Positions 7,693-14,667 of a DNA stretch of 37,448 bases are shown here, one piece after another. How positions within the stretch are numbered: the first letter of the stretch is position 1; every line of letters begins with the position of its first letter. A program made the translations under genes and the position numbers. Source of the DNA: Clostridiales bacterium (GTDB lineage Bacteria; Bacillota; Clostridia; Oscillospirales; Oscillospiraceae); assembly GCA_022786995.1 (NCBI GenBank), contig JALFUW010000010.1:1-37448 (forward strand). The letters run 5' to 3'. Below the pieces are notes generated by a model. That model did not search any database, was not told the origin of the DNA, and worked only from the letters and a program-made list of their open reading frames with translations.

Positions 7693-8432
7693 AAGCACGG
7701 CTCACAATTCTGATTCTGGCGCTCTGCTTTCTAATCTGCGCCTGTGAAAGAAGGGAAATACCGATGGATACCACAGCCGCCGCAGCTGCCCCGGCGGAAA
7801 CCCAGCCATCTGAGACACTGGTGCCGGACACCTCGCCGCCGGAGACAGAACCCCCGGTGCAAGCCTCCCAGACGGAGCCTGCGCCTGAGGAATTCGTTCG
7901 GGTGCTGGACTTCATTCCGGGGATGTATCAGGAACTGCGCTACGCCACCGCCGATAATTTTACCGGGCAGGTGATCTACGACTTTACCGATGCCTATCTG
8001 CGCTACAGCACCGTCAAAAAGCTGGCCGCCGTCAACGAGGATCTGGCCCAGCTGGGTCTGGCGCTTAAAATCTGGGACGGTTTCCGTCCCGTCAGTGCCC
8101 AGTATAAGCTGTGGGAGGTCTGCCCGGATCCCACCTTTGTGGCCAACCCGACAAAGGGCTTCAGCTCCCACAGCCGGGGAAACACCGTGGATGTGACGCT
8201 GGTGGATCTCGGCGGAACAGAACTGGAAATGCCCTCCGCTTTTGACGATTTTTCCGACAAGGCCAACCGGGACTACTCAGACACCACCAAAACCGCCGCC
8301 GACCACGCGGAACTACTGGAAATTCTCATGGAAAAGCACGGGTTTTACGGCTATTTCGACGAATGGTGGCATTTTTACGATAATGATCAATACCCGGTAG
8401 AGGATACCTTCACGCCGCCTGCCAAAAATTAA
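7689..8432 (+). CDS. D-Ala-D-Ala dipeptidase-like lipoprotein (M15D, VanX/DdpX type)
   Basis: A 247-residue secreted lipoprotein. A short hydrophobic signal ends in a lipobox ICAC (Cys19), followed by a Thr/Pro/Glu-rich linker to about residue 68. The catalytic domain shows WDGFRP (Arg133), the zinc ligands in SHSRGNTVD (His161, Asp168) and DEWWHF (Glu225, His228), as in VanX/DdpX. These enzymes split the D-Ala-D-Ala dipeptide, either for glycopeptide resistance or for recycling D-alanine. No vanH/vanA ligase is nearby, so nutritional or wall-recycling use at the cell surface is more likely than resistance. The start codon overlaps the lysR stop by 4 nt; an upstream in-frame start would destroy the signal peptide. 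Confidence 0.85.
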   Translation: MKARLTILILALCFLICACERREIPMDTTAAAAAPAETQPSETLVPDTSPPETEPPVQASQTEPAPEEFVRVLDFIPGMYQELRYATADNFTGQVIYDFTDAYLRYSTVKKLAAVNEDLAQLGLALKIWDGFRPVSAQYKLWEVCPDPTFVANPTKGFSSHSRGNTVDVTLVDLGGTELEMPSAFDDFSDKANRDYSDTTKTAADHAELLEILMEKHGFYGYFDEWWHFYDNDQYPVEDTFTPPAKN

Positions 8433-8440
8433 CAGCTATT

Positions 8441-8470
8441 TTACCATTTTTCCAAAAAATGTGGTATACT
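8441..8470 (+). promoter_or_regulatory. Probable promoter of the G3E GTPase pair
   Basis: A good -10 (TATACT) lies 38 nt before the GTPase start, with a weak -35 (TTACCA) at an 18-bp spacing. A zinc-uptake (Zur) operator would be expected for such genes, but no convincing one is seen. Confidence 0.5.
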
Positions 8471-8508
8471 ATTATGTTGAGTAAATTACACTGAAAGGTG
8501 AGACGATT

Positions 8509-9699
8509 ATGACAAAAATTGATATTTACTCCGGCTTCCTCGGCGCCGGAAAGACCACGCTCATTAAGAAAATGATTCAGGAAAGCTACAAGGGCCAGAA
8601 AATCGTGCTGATCGAGAACGAGTTCGGCGAAATCGGCATCGACGGCGGCTTTTTGCAGGACGCGGGCATCAACATCACCGAGATGAACTCCGGCTGCATC
8701 TGCTGCTCTCTGGTGGGCGACTTCGGTAAGGCCCTGACCCAGGTCATCGCGCAGTATAACCCCGACCGCATTCTCATTGAGCCTTCCGGCGTGGGCAAGC
8801 TGTCCGACGTCATCGGCGCTGTAAAGAAGGTCATGAATGACGAGGTCACCCTGGGCTACACCGTGGCCGTGGTGGATGCCGGTAAGGTCAAGGTGTATAT
8901 GAAGAACTTCGGCGAGTTCTACAACAACCAGATTGAGACCGCCTCCGCCATTATCCTCTCCCGCACCGACTCCATCCCCCAGGCCAAGCTGGACGCCGCT
9001 GTTGCCCTGCTGCGCCAGCATAACGACAAGGCCACCATCGTCACCACGCCCTGGGGCCAGCTCACCGGCGAGCAGCTGACTGCCGCCATGGAGGGTCAGT
9101 CCACCCTGGCAAATGAGCTTGCCCAGCTGGTGCACGAGCACGAGCATCACCACCATCATCACGACCACGACGAGGATGACGATCATTGCTGCTGCGGTCA
9201 TGACCATCACCACGATGATGACGAGGATGATGACCACGAATGCCACCACCATCACGGCGACGAGGGCTGCCACGAGCACCACCACGGTCACGAGGACGAT
9301 CACCACTGCTGCCATCACCATGACCACGAGGAGCACGAGCATCATCATGAGCATGACGAGCACTGCACCTGTGGCTGCCATGACCACGACCACGAGCACC
9401 ACCATCATCACCATGACCACGACGCCGACGAGGTGTTCACCTCCTGGGGCGTAGAAACTGCCAAGAAGTTTGACAAGGCTGCCATTGAAAATGCCCTGCA
9501 CGCCCTGGATTCCGGCAAGTACGGCATGATCCTCCGGGCCAAGGGCATTCTGCCCGCCGCGGACGGCAGCTGGATTCACTTTGACTATGTGCCGGAGGAG
9601 TGTAGTGTCCGTACCGGCTCCGCTGACATTACCGGCAAGCTGTGCGTCATCGGCTCCAAGCTGGACGAGCACCACATCGCCGAGCTGTTCGGGGTGTAA
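8509..9699 (+). CDS. COG0523/CobW-type G3E GTPase with large His-rich metal-binding region
   Basis: A 396-residue metallochaperone-type GTPase. The P-loop GFLGAGKTT (9-17), the family metal motif CICC (63-66), LIEPSG (about 90-95) and SRTD in the place of NKxD (151-154) define a COG0523 G3E GTPase. Residues about 209-307 are almost only His, Asp, Glu and Cys, with clusters such as CCCG, HECHHHH and CTCGC. A CobW C-terminal domain follows (RAKGILPA to the end). Relatives deliver zinc or cobalt to client enzymes, often under metal starvation. The insert is unusually long and could store or buffer many metal ions. Three bases after its stop begins a second, divergent G3E protein. The metal cannot be told from sequence; zinc is the best guess. 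Confidence 0.9.
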   Translation: MTKIDIYSGFLGAGKTTLIKKMIQESYKGQKIVLIENEFGEIGIDGGFLQDAGINITEMNSGCICCSLVGDFGKALTQVIAQYNPDRILIEPSGVGKLSDVIGAVKKVMNDEVTLGYTVAVVDAGKVKVYMKNFGEFYNNQIETASAIILSRTDSIPQAKLDAAVALLRQHNDKATIVTTPWGQLTGEQLTAAMEGQSTLANELAQLVHEHEHHHHHHDHDEDDDHCCCGHDHHHDDDEDDDHECHHHHGDEGCHEHHHGHEDDHHCCHHHDHEEHEHHHEHDEHCTCGCHDHDHEHHHHHHDHDADEVFTSWGVETAKKFDKAAIENALHALDSGKYGMILRAKGILPAADGSWIHFDYVPEECSVRTGSADITGKLCVIGSKLDEHHIAELFGV

Positions 9700-9702
9700 G
9701 CC

Positions 9703-10647
9703 ATGCAGGAAATTCCCGTATACGCCTTCACCGGATTTTTGGATTCCGGCAAGACGAAATTCATTCAGGAGACCTTGGAGGACGAGCGGTTCAACGCGGG
9801 CGAAAGGACGCTGCTGCTGCTCTTTGAGGAGGGTGAGGAGGAATACGACCTGTCCACCTACCCCCACAAGAACGTCTATATCGAGGTTCTTGACCAGCAG
9901 ACCGTCACCACCAAGCAGCTTCAGGCTTTGCAGAAAAAGTACAAGGCCGAGCGTGTGGTTGCGGAGCTGAACGGTATGCAGCAGGTGGGAGACCTGTATA
10001 TGCGCTTCCCCGAGGGCTGGGTGGTTGCTCAGGAGGTCATGTTCGCGGACAGCACCACCATTATGGCCTTCAACGCCAACATGCGCAATCTGGTGATGGA
10101 CAAGCTGGTGGGCGCGCAAATGGTGGTCTTCAACCGGCTGGAAAAAGGCGCGGACGTGATGCCCTACCACAAGCTGGCAAGAGCCGCCTCCCGCCGCATC
10201 GACATTCTCTACGATTACACCGACGGCAGTACGGAATTTGACGAGATTGAAGATCCCCTGCCCTTCGATATCAATGCCCCTGTCGTTGAAATCAAGGACG
10301 TGGACTACGCCCTGTTCTACCGGGATGTGTCCGAGGAGCCCCGGAAGTACGACGGCAAAACCGTCCGCTTCAAGGCGCAGGTGGCCATGCTCCGCCGGGA
10401 CAAGAACGGTATGTTCGCTCCCGGACGGTTCGTCATGACCTGCTGCGTGGAGGACATTCAGTTCTGCGGCATCCCCTGTCGGTACGAAAAAGCGGCGCAG
10501 CTAAAATCCCGGGACTGGGTCATGGTCACGGCAAAGGTCGCCGCTGAGAAGCACCCCCTGTACAAGGGAGAGCTTGGCCCAGTGCTGACCGCCATCGAGG
10601 TCACCACCGGGGCACAGCCCGCCGAGCCGGACGTGGCAACATTTTAA
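9703..10647 (+). CDS. Degenerate G3E GTPase fused to a DUF1980-like domain
   Basis: A 314-residue protein. The N-terminus has a P-loop GFLDSGKT (11-18) like the preceding GTPase, but no CxCC motif and NRLE in place of NKxD (144-147). From about residue 196 the segment DYALFYRDVSEEPRKYDGK, then GRFVMTCCVEDIQFCGIPC (Cys247, 248, 255, 259), resembles the TIGR03943/DUF1980 (YcgQ-like) domain, known from permease-partner proteins. It begins 3 bp after the His-rich GTPase and must be co-translated with it. The pair suggests a membrane- or OB-domain-linked metal delivery unit (inference). It is complete, with no frameshift. The DUF1980 assignment rests on pattern memory and should be tested by profile search. 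Confidence 0.75.
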   Translation: MQEIPVYAFTGFLDSGKTKFIQETLEDERFNAGERTLLLLFEEGEEEYDLSTYPHKNVYIEVLDQQTVTTKQLQALQKKYKAERVVAELNGMQQVGDLYMRFPEGWVVAQEVMFADSTTIMAFNANMRNLVMDKLVGAQMVVFNRLEKGADVMPYHKLARAASRRIDILYDYTDGSTEFDEIEDPLPFDINAPVVEIKDVDYALFYRDVSEEPRKYDGKTVRFKAQVAMLRRDKNGMFAPGRFVMTCCVEDIQFCGIPCRYEKAAQLKSRDWVMVTAKVAAEKHPLYKGELGPVLTAIEVTTGAQPAEPDVATF

Positions 10648-10649
10648 CC

Positions 10650-10793
10650 AATTGACAATTTACAGTTGATAATTGACAATTGGAGAGGCGGACATGTTGC
10701 AAAAGATATGGCAACATTCCAGTGAAAACGATTTTTTATATTTATCCCAAAGGGATACCATAATTGTCAATTTTCCATTGTCAATTGTCAATT
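10650..10793. repeat. MITE-like element with TTGACAATT heptad termini, copy 2
   Basis: About 144 bp between the GTPase pair and rarA. The left array (TTGACAA, TTTACAG, TTGATAA, TTGACAA units) is mirrored at the right end by TTGTCAA-type units. The inner motif CCCAAAGGGATACC matches copy 1 (4347-4522) with one difference, while the core, including a short ATGTTGC/GCAACAT inverted pair, is different. Confidence 0.8.
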
Positions 10794-10813
10794 CATACTG
10801 AGGAGGGCTGTCC

Positions 10814-12079
10814 ATGTATCAGCCATTGGCCGATCTTCTGCGGCCCACTACACTGGACGAGGTCTACGGTCAGGAGCATATTCTGGGGGAGGGTGCCATT
10901 CTGCGGCGGCTCATTGACTCCGGGAAGATACCCAACATGGTCTTCTACGGCCCCAGCGGCACAGGCAAGACCACTGTAGCCAACATCATTGCCCAGCAGA
11001 CCAACCGCACCCTGTATAAGCTCAACGCCACCACCGCTTCCACGGCGGATATCAAGGAAATCGTGGCCCAGCTGGACACCTTCCTGGCTCCCAACGGGGT
11101 GCTGCTATACTTAGACGAGATTCAGTCCTTCAATAAAAAGCAGCAGCAATCATTGCTTGAGCACATCGAAAACGGCAAAATCACCCTGATAGCCTCCACC
11201 ACGGAAAATCCCTATTTTTATGTGTTCAACGCCATTTTAAGCCGCTCCACCGTGTTTGAATTCAAGCAGATTTCGGCGGAAGCGGCGCTGAAAGCGGTAC
11301 ATCGGGCGGTTTCCTATATGGAGGGCCGCACGGCGCTGAAAGCGGAAGCCGAGGATGGGGCTTTGGAGTACATCGCCATGGCCTGCGGCGGCGATCTGCG
11401 AAAGGCTATGAACGCGGTGGAGGTGCTGTTTTCCGCCGGACAGCCGAAAAACGGCGTTCTTCCCCTGACCTTGGAGGACGCGAAAGCCGTCACCCAAAAG
11501 AGCGCCCTGCGGGCCGACCGGGACGGAGACAGCCACTATGATCTGCTGTCGGCCCTGCAAAAATCCATCCGGGGCTCCGACCCGGACGCGGCCTGCCACT
11601 ATCTGGCGCGGCTCCTCGAAGCGGGCCAGATGCCCTCCGCCTGCCGCCGTCTCATGGTGATTGCCGCCGAGGACGTGGGCCTTGCCTACCCGCAGATCAT
11701 CCCCATTGTCAATGCCTGCGTGGACATGGCCCTGAAGCTGGGTATGCCTGAGGCCCGGATCCCATTGGGGGATGCCGCCGTGCTCATGGCCACCAGCCCC
11801 AAGTCCAACTCCGGGCATATCGCCCTGGACACCGCGTTGGCGGACGTTCGCAAGGGCAAAACCGGCTCCTTCCCCCGGCATTTGCAGAACGTCCACGCGG
11901 ACAGCTACACCATGGAGCGGGAGCAGGGGTATCTGTACCCCCATGACTATCCAAACCACTGGGTACAGCAGCAATATCTGCCCGACGAGCTGGTGGGCAC
12001 CCGCTACTATGAATACGCGGACAACAAAATGGAGCAGGCCGCAAAGCAGTATTGGCAGAGAGTGAAAGGTGAAGAGTGA
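10814..12079 (+). CDS. rarA: Replication-associated recombination protein A (AAA ATPase)
   Basis: A 421-residue RarA/MgsA protein, a clamp-loader-like AAA+ ATPase acting at stalled forks. It shows PLADLLRPTTLDEVYGQEH at the N-terminus, Walker A GPSGTGKTT (46-54), Walker B YLDEIQSF (about 95-102) and the sensor region ASTTENPYF. The C-terminal half carries the RarA tetramerisation domain (YDLLSALQKSIRGSDPDAA, then GLAYPQ, and PRHLQNVH). Length is close to the usual 420-450. The start follows AGGAGGG by 6 nt. The last codons and stop (VKGEE) lie in a 7-bp-period repeat, so the extreme C-terminus may have been reshaped by repeat insertion. Confidence 0.95.
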   Translation: MYQPLADLLRPTTLDEVYGQEHILGEGAILRRLIDSGKIPNMVFYGPSGTGKTTVANIIAQQTNRTLYKLNATTASTADIKEIVAQLDTFLAPNGVLLYLDEIQSFNKKQQQSLLEHIENGKITLIASTTENPYFYVFNAILSRSTVFEFKQISAEAALKAVHRAVSYMEGRTALKAEAEDGALEYIAMACGGDLRKAMNAVEVLFSAGQPKNGVLPLTLEDAKAVTQKSALRADRDGDSHYDLLSALQKSIRGSDPDAACHYLARLLEAGQMPSACRRLMVIAAEDVGLAYPQIIPIVNACVDMALKLGMPEARIPLGDAAVLMATSPKSNSGHIALDTALADVRKGKTGSFPRHLQNVHADSYTMEREQGYLYPHDYPNHWVQQQYLPDELVGTRYYEYADNKMEQAAKQYWQRVKGEE

Positions 12080-12143
12080 AGAGTGAAGAGTGGAGTTATT
12101 GTCGCTTTCTCTTCACTCTCCACTCTGCACACTCCACACTTAA
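12062..12143. repeat. Inverted heptanucleotide array (GTGAAGA type)
   Basis: Units GTGAAAG, then GTGAAGA three times, then GTGGAGT, are followed about 20 bp later by the inverted counterpart (CTTCACT, CTCCACT, CTGCACA, CTCCACA). The array starts inside rarA and supplies its stop codon. The inverted arm ends just before the ribosome-binding site of the DUF951 gene. A transcript would fold into a long imperfect hairpin. Confidence 0.8.
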
Positions 12144-12151
12144 GAGGTAAT

Positions 12152-12343
12152 ATGGACATCAAAATCAACGACATTCTGATCATGAAAAAGCCCCATCCCT
12201 GCGGGGAAAAGCGCTGGCTGGTGCTGCGCACCGGCGCGGACTTCCGGCTGCGGTGCATGGGCTGCGGACATGAGGTCATGACCCCCCGGTTTAAGGCGGA
12301 AAAGAACATCCGCACCATAGAAAAAGCCAATCCCTCCGACTGA
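12152..12343 (+). CDS. DUF951 domain protein (YyzM-like)
   Basis: A 63-residue protein. It has the DUF951 pattern: [16 protein letters not shown], then [21 protein letters not shown] and a short basic tail. Cys in PHPCG plus CMGC could form a small zinc site (inference). Function is unknown in all bacteria known to me; the family is widespread in Firmicutes. The chosen ATG has AGAGGT 3-8 nt upstream and follows a repeat, so any longer in-frame start would translate the repeat. The stop codon lies within the left arm and loop of a strong terminator. Confidence 0.85.
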   Translation: MDIKINDILIMKKPHPCGEKRWLVLRTGADFRLRCMGCGHEVMTPRFKAEKNIRTIEKANPSD

Positions 12344-12365
12344 TTTGCCAGTCGGAGGGATTTTT
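12329..12365 (+). terminator. Rho-independent terminator overlapping the DUF951 stop
   Basis: A perfect 14-bp stem (AATCCCTCCGACTG and its complement) with a 6-nt loop, ending in TTTTT. The last four codons and most of the stop codon form the left arm. Confidence 0.9.
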
Positions 12366-12396
12366 CCGTGGAACTTGCGGCTGCACCCGGACAGCT

Positions 12397-12431
12397 TTGC
12401 GACCGACTTCGTTGCCCCGGGGAGCTATACT
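12397..12431 (+). promoter_or_regulatory. Possible spoIIG promoter with long spacer
   Basis: A good -10 (TATACT, 12426-12431) lies 22 nt before the spoIIGA start, with the nearest -35-like hexamer TTGCGA 23 bp upstream. Bacillus spoIIG is known for a Spo0A-activated promoter with an extended 22-bp spacer, so this may be the equivalent. No clear 0A box is seen. Confidence 0.35.
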
Positions 12432-12453
12432 GAGCCGCAAGGAGGTGGACGTG

Positions 12454-13227
12454 TTGACGGTGTATCTGGATCTTGTAATGCTTCTGAACTTCCTGGTGGA
12501 TTTTCTGCTGCTTCTTGGAACGAACCGCCTGTCCGGCTTCCCAGCCGCCCCGGGGCGGTGCGCGGCGGCGGCGGTCTTCGGCAGCGTCTACGCAGGCTGC
12601 TGCCTGCTGCCGGGGTTCCGCTTTCTGGGGAATTTCCTCTGGCGGTGCGTCAGCCTATGCCTGATGGCGCTGATTGCCTTCGGGCTGCGCCGGGACGCGG
12701 TGAAGCGGGGCGGGGTGTTTCTGCTGCTGAGTCTTGCGCTGGGGGGTATGGCTCTGTGCTTCGCGAAGCAGAACTTCGCCGCCCTGACACTGGGCGCGGC
12801 GGGGGTATGGCTATTGTGCCGGGTGGCCTTCGGCGACGGGGCGGTGGGCAGAGAATTCGTGCCGGTGACCCTGACTTTTCAGGGAAAAACCGCGTCCTTC
12901 ACCGCCCTGCGGGACACCGGCAACACCCTGCACGATCCCATCACCGGGGAGCCAGTGCTGGTGGTATCCGGGGAAGTGGCGGAACAGCTCACAGGACTGA
13001 CCCGGTATCAGCTGTCCGCTCCCCTGGAAACCATGGCCGCCCGGCCCCTGCCGGGGCTGCGGCTGATCCCCTATCACGCCGTAGGAAACAGCGGCGGGCT
13101 GCTGCTCGCCATGCGGTTCCCCGGCGCCATCGTTGGGAAGAAGGAGCAGACGGTACTGGCGGCCTTCGCCGCCGAAGGGTTAAGCAGCACAGGCATGTAT
13201 CAGGCGCTGACAGGAGGGGCATTATGA
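12454..13227 (+). CDS. spoIIGA: Sigma-E processing peptidase SpoIIGA
   Basis: A 257-residue membrane aspartic protease that removes the pro-sequence of sigma-E in the mother cell. The N-terminal half has about five transmembrane helices (starting [18 protein letters not shown], as in Bacillus). The C-terminal half carries the catalytic [12 protein letters not shown], and LIPYHAVG further on. The TTG start is chosen because AGGAGG lies 8 nt upstream and the protein then begins M-T-V-Y-L-D, matching M-K-I-Y-L-D of the Bacillus protein; a GTG one codon earlier is possible. Its stop overlaps the sigE start by 4 nt (ATGA). The pair is a reliable marker of endospore formation. Confidence 0.92.
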   Translation: MTVYLDLVMLLNFLVDFLLLLGTNRLSGFPAAPGRCAAAAVFGSVYAGCCLLPGFRFLGNFLWRCVSLCLMALIAFGLRRDAVKRGGVFLLLSLALGGMALCFAKQNFAALTLGAAGVWLLCRVAFGDGAVGREFVPVTLTFQGKTASFTALRDTGNTLHDPITGEPVLVVSGEVAEQLTGLTRYQLSAPLETMAARPLPGLRLIPYHAVGNSGGLLLAMRFPGAIVGKKEQTVLAAFAAEGLSSTGMYQALTGGAL

Positions 13228-13928
13228 ATTTACGGAAACTGCTGAGTATCTTGGGACTGGTTCGGGAACAGGACATTTTCTACATCGGCGGCAGCGACAT
13301 TCTGCCCCCACCTCTGAAAGGGCAGCAGGAGCAGGCGGCGCTGGAAGCGCTGGAGCTGGGAGACGAAAGGGCGAAGCAGACCCTTGTGGAGCACAATCTG
13401 CGGCTGGTTGTCTACATCGCCCGGCGGTTTGAGAACACCGGCATCAACATTGAGGATCTGATCTCCATTGGCACCATCGGGCTGATGAAAGCCATTGGCA
13501 CCTATCGACTGGAAAAGAAGATAAAGCTTGCCACCTACGCCTCCCGGTGTATCGAGAATGAGATTCTCATGTACATCCGCAAAACTGCCAACCAGAAGGC
13601 GGAAATCTCGCTGGATGAGCCAATCAACATGGACGGTGAGGGAAACGAGTTGCTGTTGTCCGACATTCTGGGCACTGACGAAGACACCATTTCCCGCCCT
13701 CTCGAGGAGGACGTGGATAAAGCTATCCTGCGTCAGGCTCTGGAAACCCTGCCGCCGAGGGAACAGGAGATCGTTTTTCTGCGCTACGGACTGGAGGGCC
13801 GCAGGGAGCTGACCCAGAAGGAGGTGGCCCAGACCATGGGCATCTCTCAATCCTACATCTCAAGGCTTGAAAAGCGGATTCTGCAAAGACTGCGAAAAGA
13901 ATTTTTGCGTCAGACAAGCTGCGCTTGA
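13224..13928 (+). CDS. sigE: Sporulation sigma factor sigma-E (pro-form)
   Basis: A 234-residue sigma-70-family factor for early mother-cell transcription. The N-terminus is a pro-peptide of roughly 16 residues followed by the conserved processing region [14 protein letters not shown]. Region 2 ([24 protein letters not shown], described by its key [10 protein letters not shown] and [11 protein letters not shown] blocks) and region 4 ([23 protein letters not shown]) are nearly identical to Bacillus SigE. The pro-peptide is shorter than the 27 residues of B. subtilis. It is preceded by AGGAGGGG and coupled to spoIIGA, its own processing protease. The -35 box of the rex promoter overlaps its stop codon. 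Confidence 0.96.
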   Translation: MNLRKLLSILGLVREQDIFYIGGSDILPPPLKGQQEQAALEALELGDERAKQTLVEHNLRLVVYIARRFENTGINIEDLISIGTIGLMKAIGTYRLEKKIKLATYASRCIENEILMYIRKTANQKAEISLDEPINMDGEGNELLLSDILGTDEDTISRPLEEDVDKAILRQALETLPPREQEIVFLRYGLEGRRELTQKEVAQTMGISQSYISRLEKRILQRLRKEFLRQTSCA

Positions 13929-13976
13929 TTTTTTGGATTCGGTATGGTATAATCGATACAAATTTTTATCGATAAA
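13925..13976 (+). promoter_or_regulatory. rex promoter with adjoining inverted repeat (candidate operator)
   Basis: TTGATT (13925-13930), 17-bp spacer, TATAAT (13948-13953). An inverted repeat ATCGATA/TATCGAT (13952-13958, 13967-13973) begins inside the -10 box; TTTATCGATAAA (13965-13976) is itself a perfect palindrome. It does not match the usual Rex site (TTGTTAA-N4-TTAACAA), so autoregulation by Rex is not shown; it may bind another factor. Confidence 0.6.
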
Positions 13977-14005
13977 TTTCCGTACCGATTAGAACCGAGG
14001 TAATT

Positions 14006-14647
14006 ATGGAACAGAAGAAAATCTCCAAGGCCGTGCTGAAGCGTCTGCCCGGCTATCTGGCATACCTGAAAAATATGCCGGAGGGCGCGTCCCCCAATAT
14101 TTCCGCCACGGCCCTTGCCAACGCTCTGGATATGGGCGAAGTACAGGTGCGCAAAGACCTCGCCATGGTATCCGACGGCGGACGGCCCAAAATCGGCTAC
14201 CAGCGGGAGGCCCTGATTGACGATATTGAGCAGTTCCTGGGCTACGACAACACCACCGACGCCGTGCTCATCGGCGCGGGCAAGCTGGGTCAGGCCCTGA
14301 TGGGCTACAAGGGCTTCGATGAGTATGGCCTGAATATCCTCGCGGCCTTCGACATCGCCCCCAAGATCAAAAAGACTGAGGAAGGCAAGCCCGTCTACAA
14401 CATTTCGGAGCTTGCGAAATTCTGCCGCACCCACAAGGTACTCATGGGTATCATCACCGTCCCCGCCGAGGGCGCCCAGAGCGTTGCCGACCAGCTGATT
14501 GCCGGGGGCATCAAGGCCATCTGGAACTTCGCCCCTACCCATCTGGACGTGCCTGCCAATATTCTGGTTCAGAACGAAAACATGGCAACCTCCCTTGCCG
14601 TGCTCTCCGTTCATTTGCAGGCCCAGATCAAGGAAGAAAAAAAGTAA
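14006..14647 (+). CDS. rex: Redox-sensing transcriptional repressor Rex
   Basis: A 213-residue repressor that senses NADH/NAD+ and governs fermentation and respiration genes. The N-terminal winged helix (KAVLKRLPGYLAYL, then ISATALANALDMGEVQVRKDL) is followed by a Rossmann domain with IGAGKLGQAL and a C-terminal domain-swap helix (NENMATSLAVLSVHLQAQI). Length matches the family (205-215). It has its own promoter downstream of sigE. A diguanylate cyclase follows 20 bp later and may be co-transcribed. Confidence 0.95.
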   Translation: MEQKKISKAVLKRLPGYLAYLKNMPEGASPNISATALANALDMGEVQVRKDLAMVSDGGRPKIGYQREALIDDIEQFLGYDNTTDAVLIGAGKLGQALMGYKGFDEYGLNILAAFDIAPKIKKTEEGKPVYNISELAKFCRTHKVLMGIITVPAEGAQSVADQLIAGGIKAIWNFAPTHLDVPANILVQNENMATSLAVLSVHLQAQIKEEKK

Positions 14648-14667
14648 CGGAATACGGGGCGATTTGT

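Noticed and set aside
7689..8432. Glycopeptide-resistance (van) gene cluster
   Set aside because: Only a VanX-like enzyme is present; no vanH, D-Ala-D-Lac ligase or VanRS pair is nearby, and it is predicted to be a secreted lipoprotein.
8461..8508. Zur operator before the metal GTPase pair
   Set aside because: AT-rich sequence without a convincing inverted repeat; biologically expected but not seen.
8410..10170. Long open frame (586 codons) on the minus strand, opposite the two GTPase genes
   Set aside because: It mirrors the His/Asp codon repeats of the real gene, giving Val/Met-rich low complexity, and has no ribosome-binding site or family match. The plus-strand genes explain the DNA fully.
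12345..13928. 527-codon plus-strand frame that seems to fuse a long N-terminus to sigma-E
   Set aside because: The first 290 residues are an out-of-frame reading of spoIIGA; sigma-E has its own ATG and ribosome-binding site at the spoIIGA stop.
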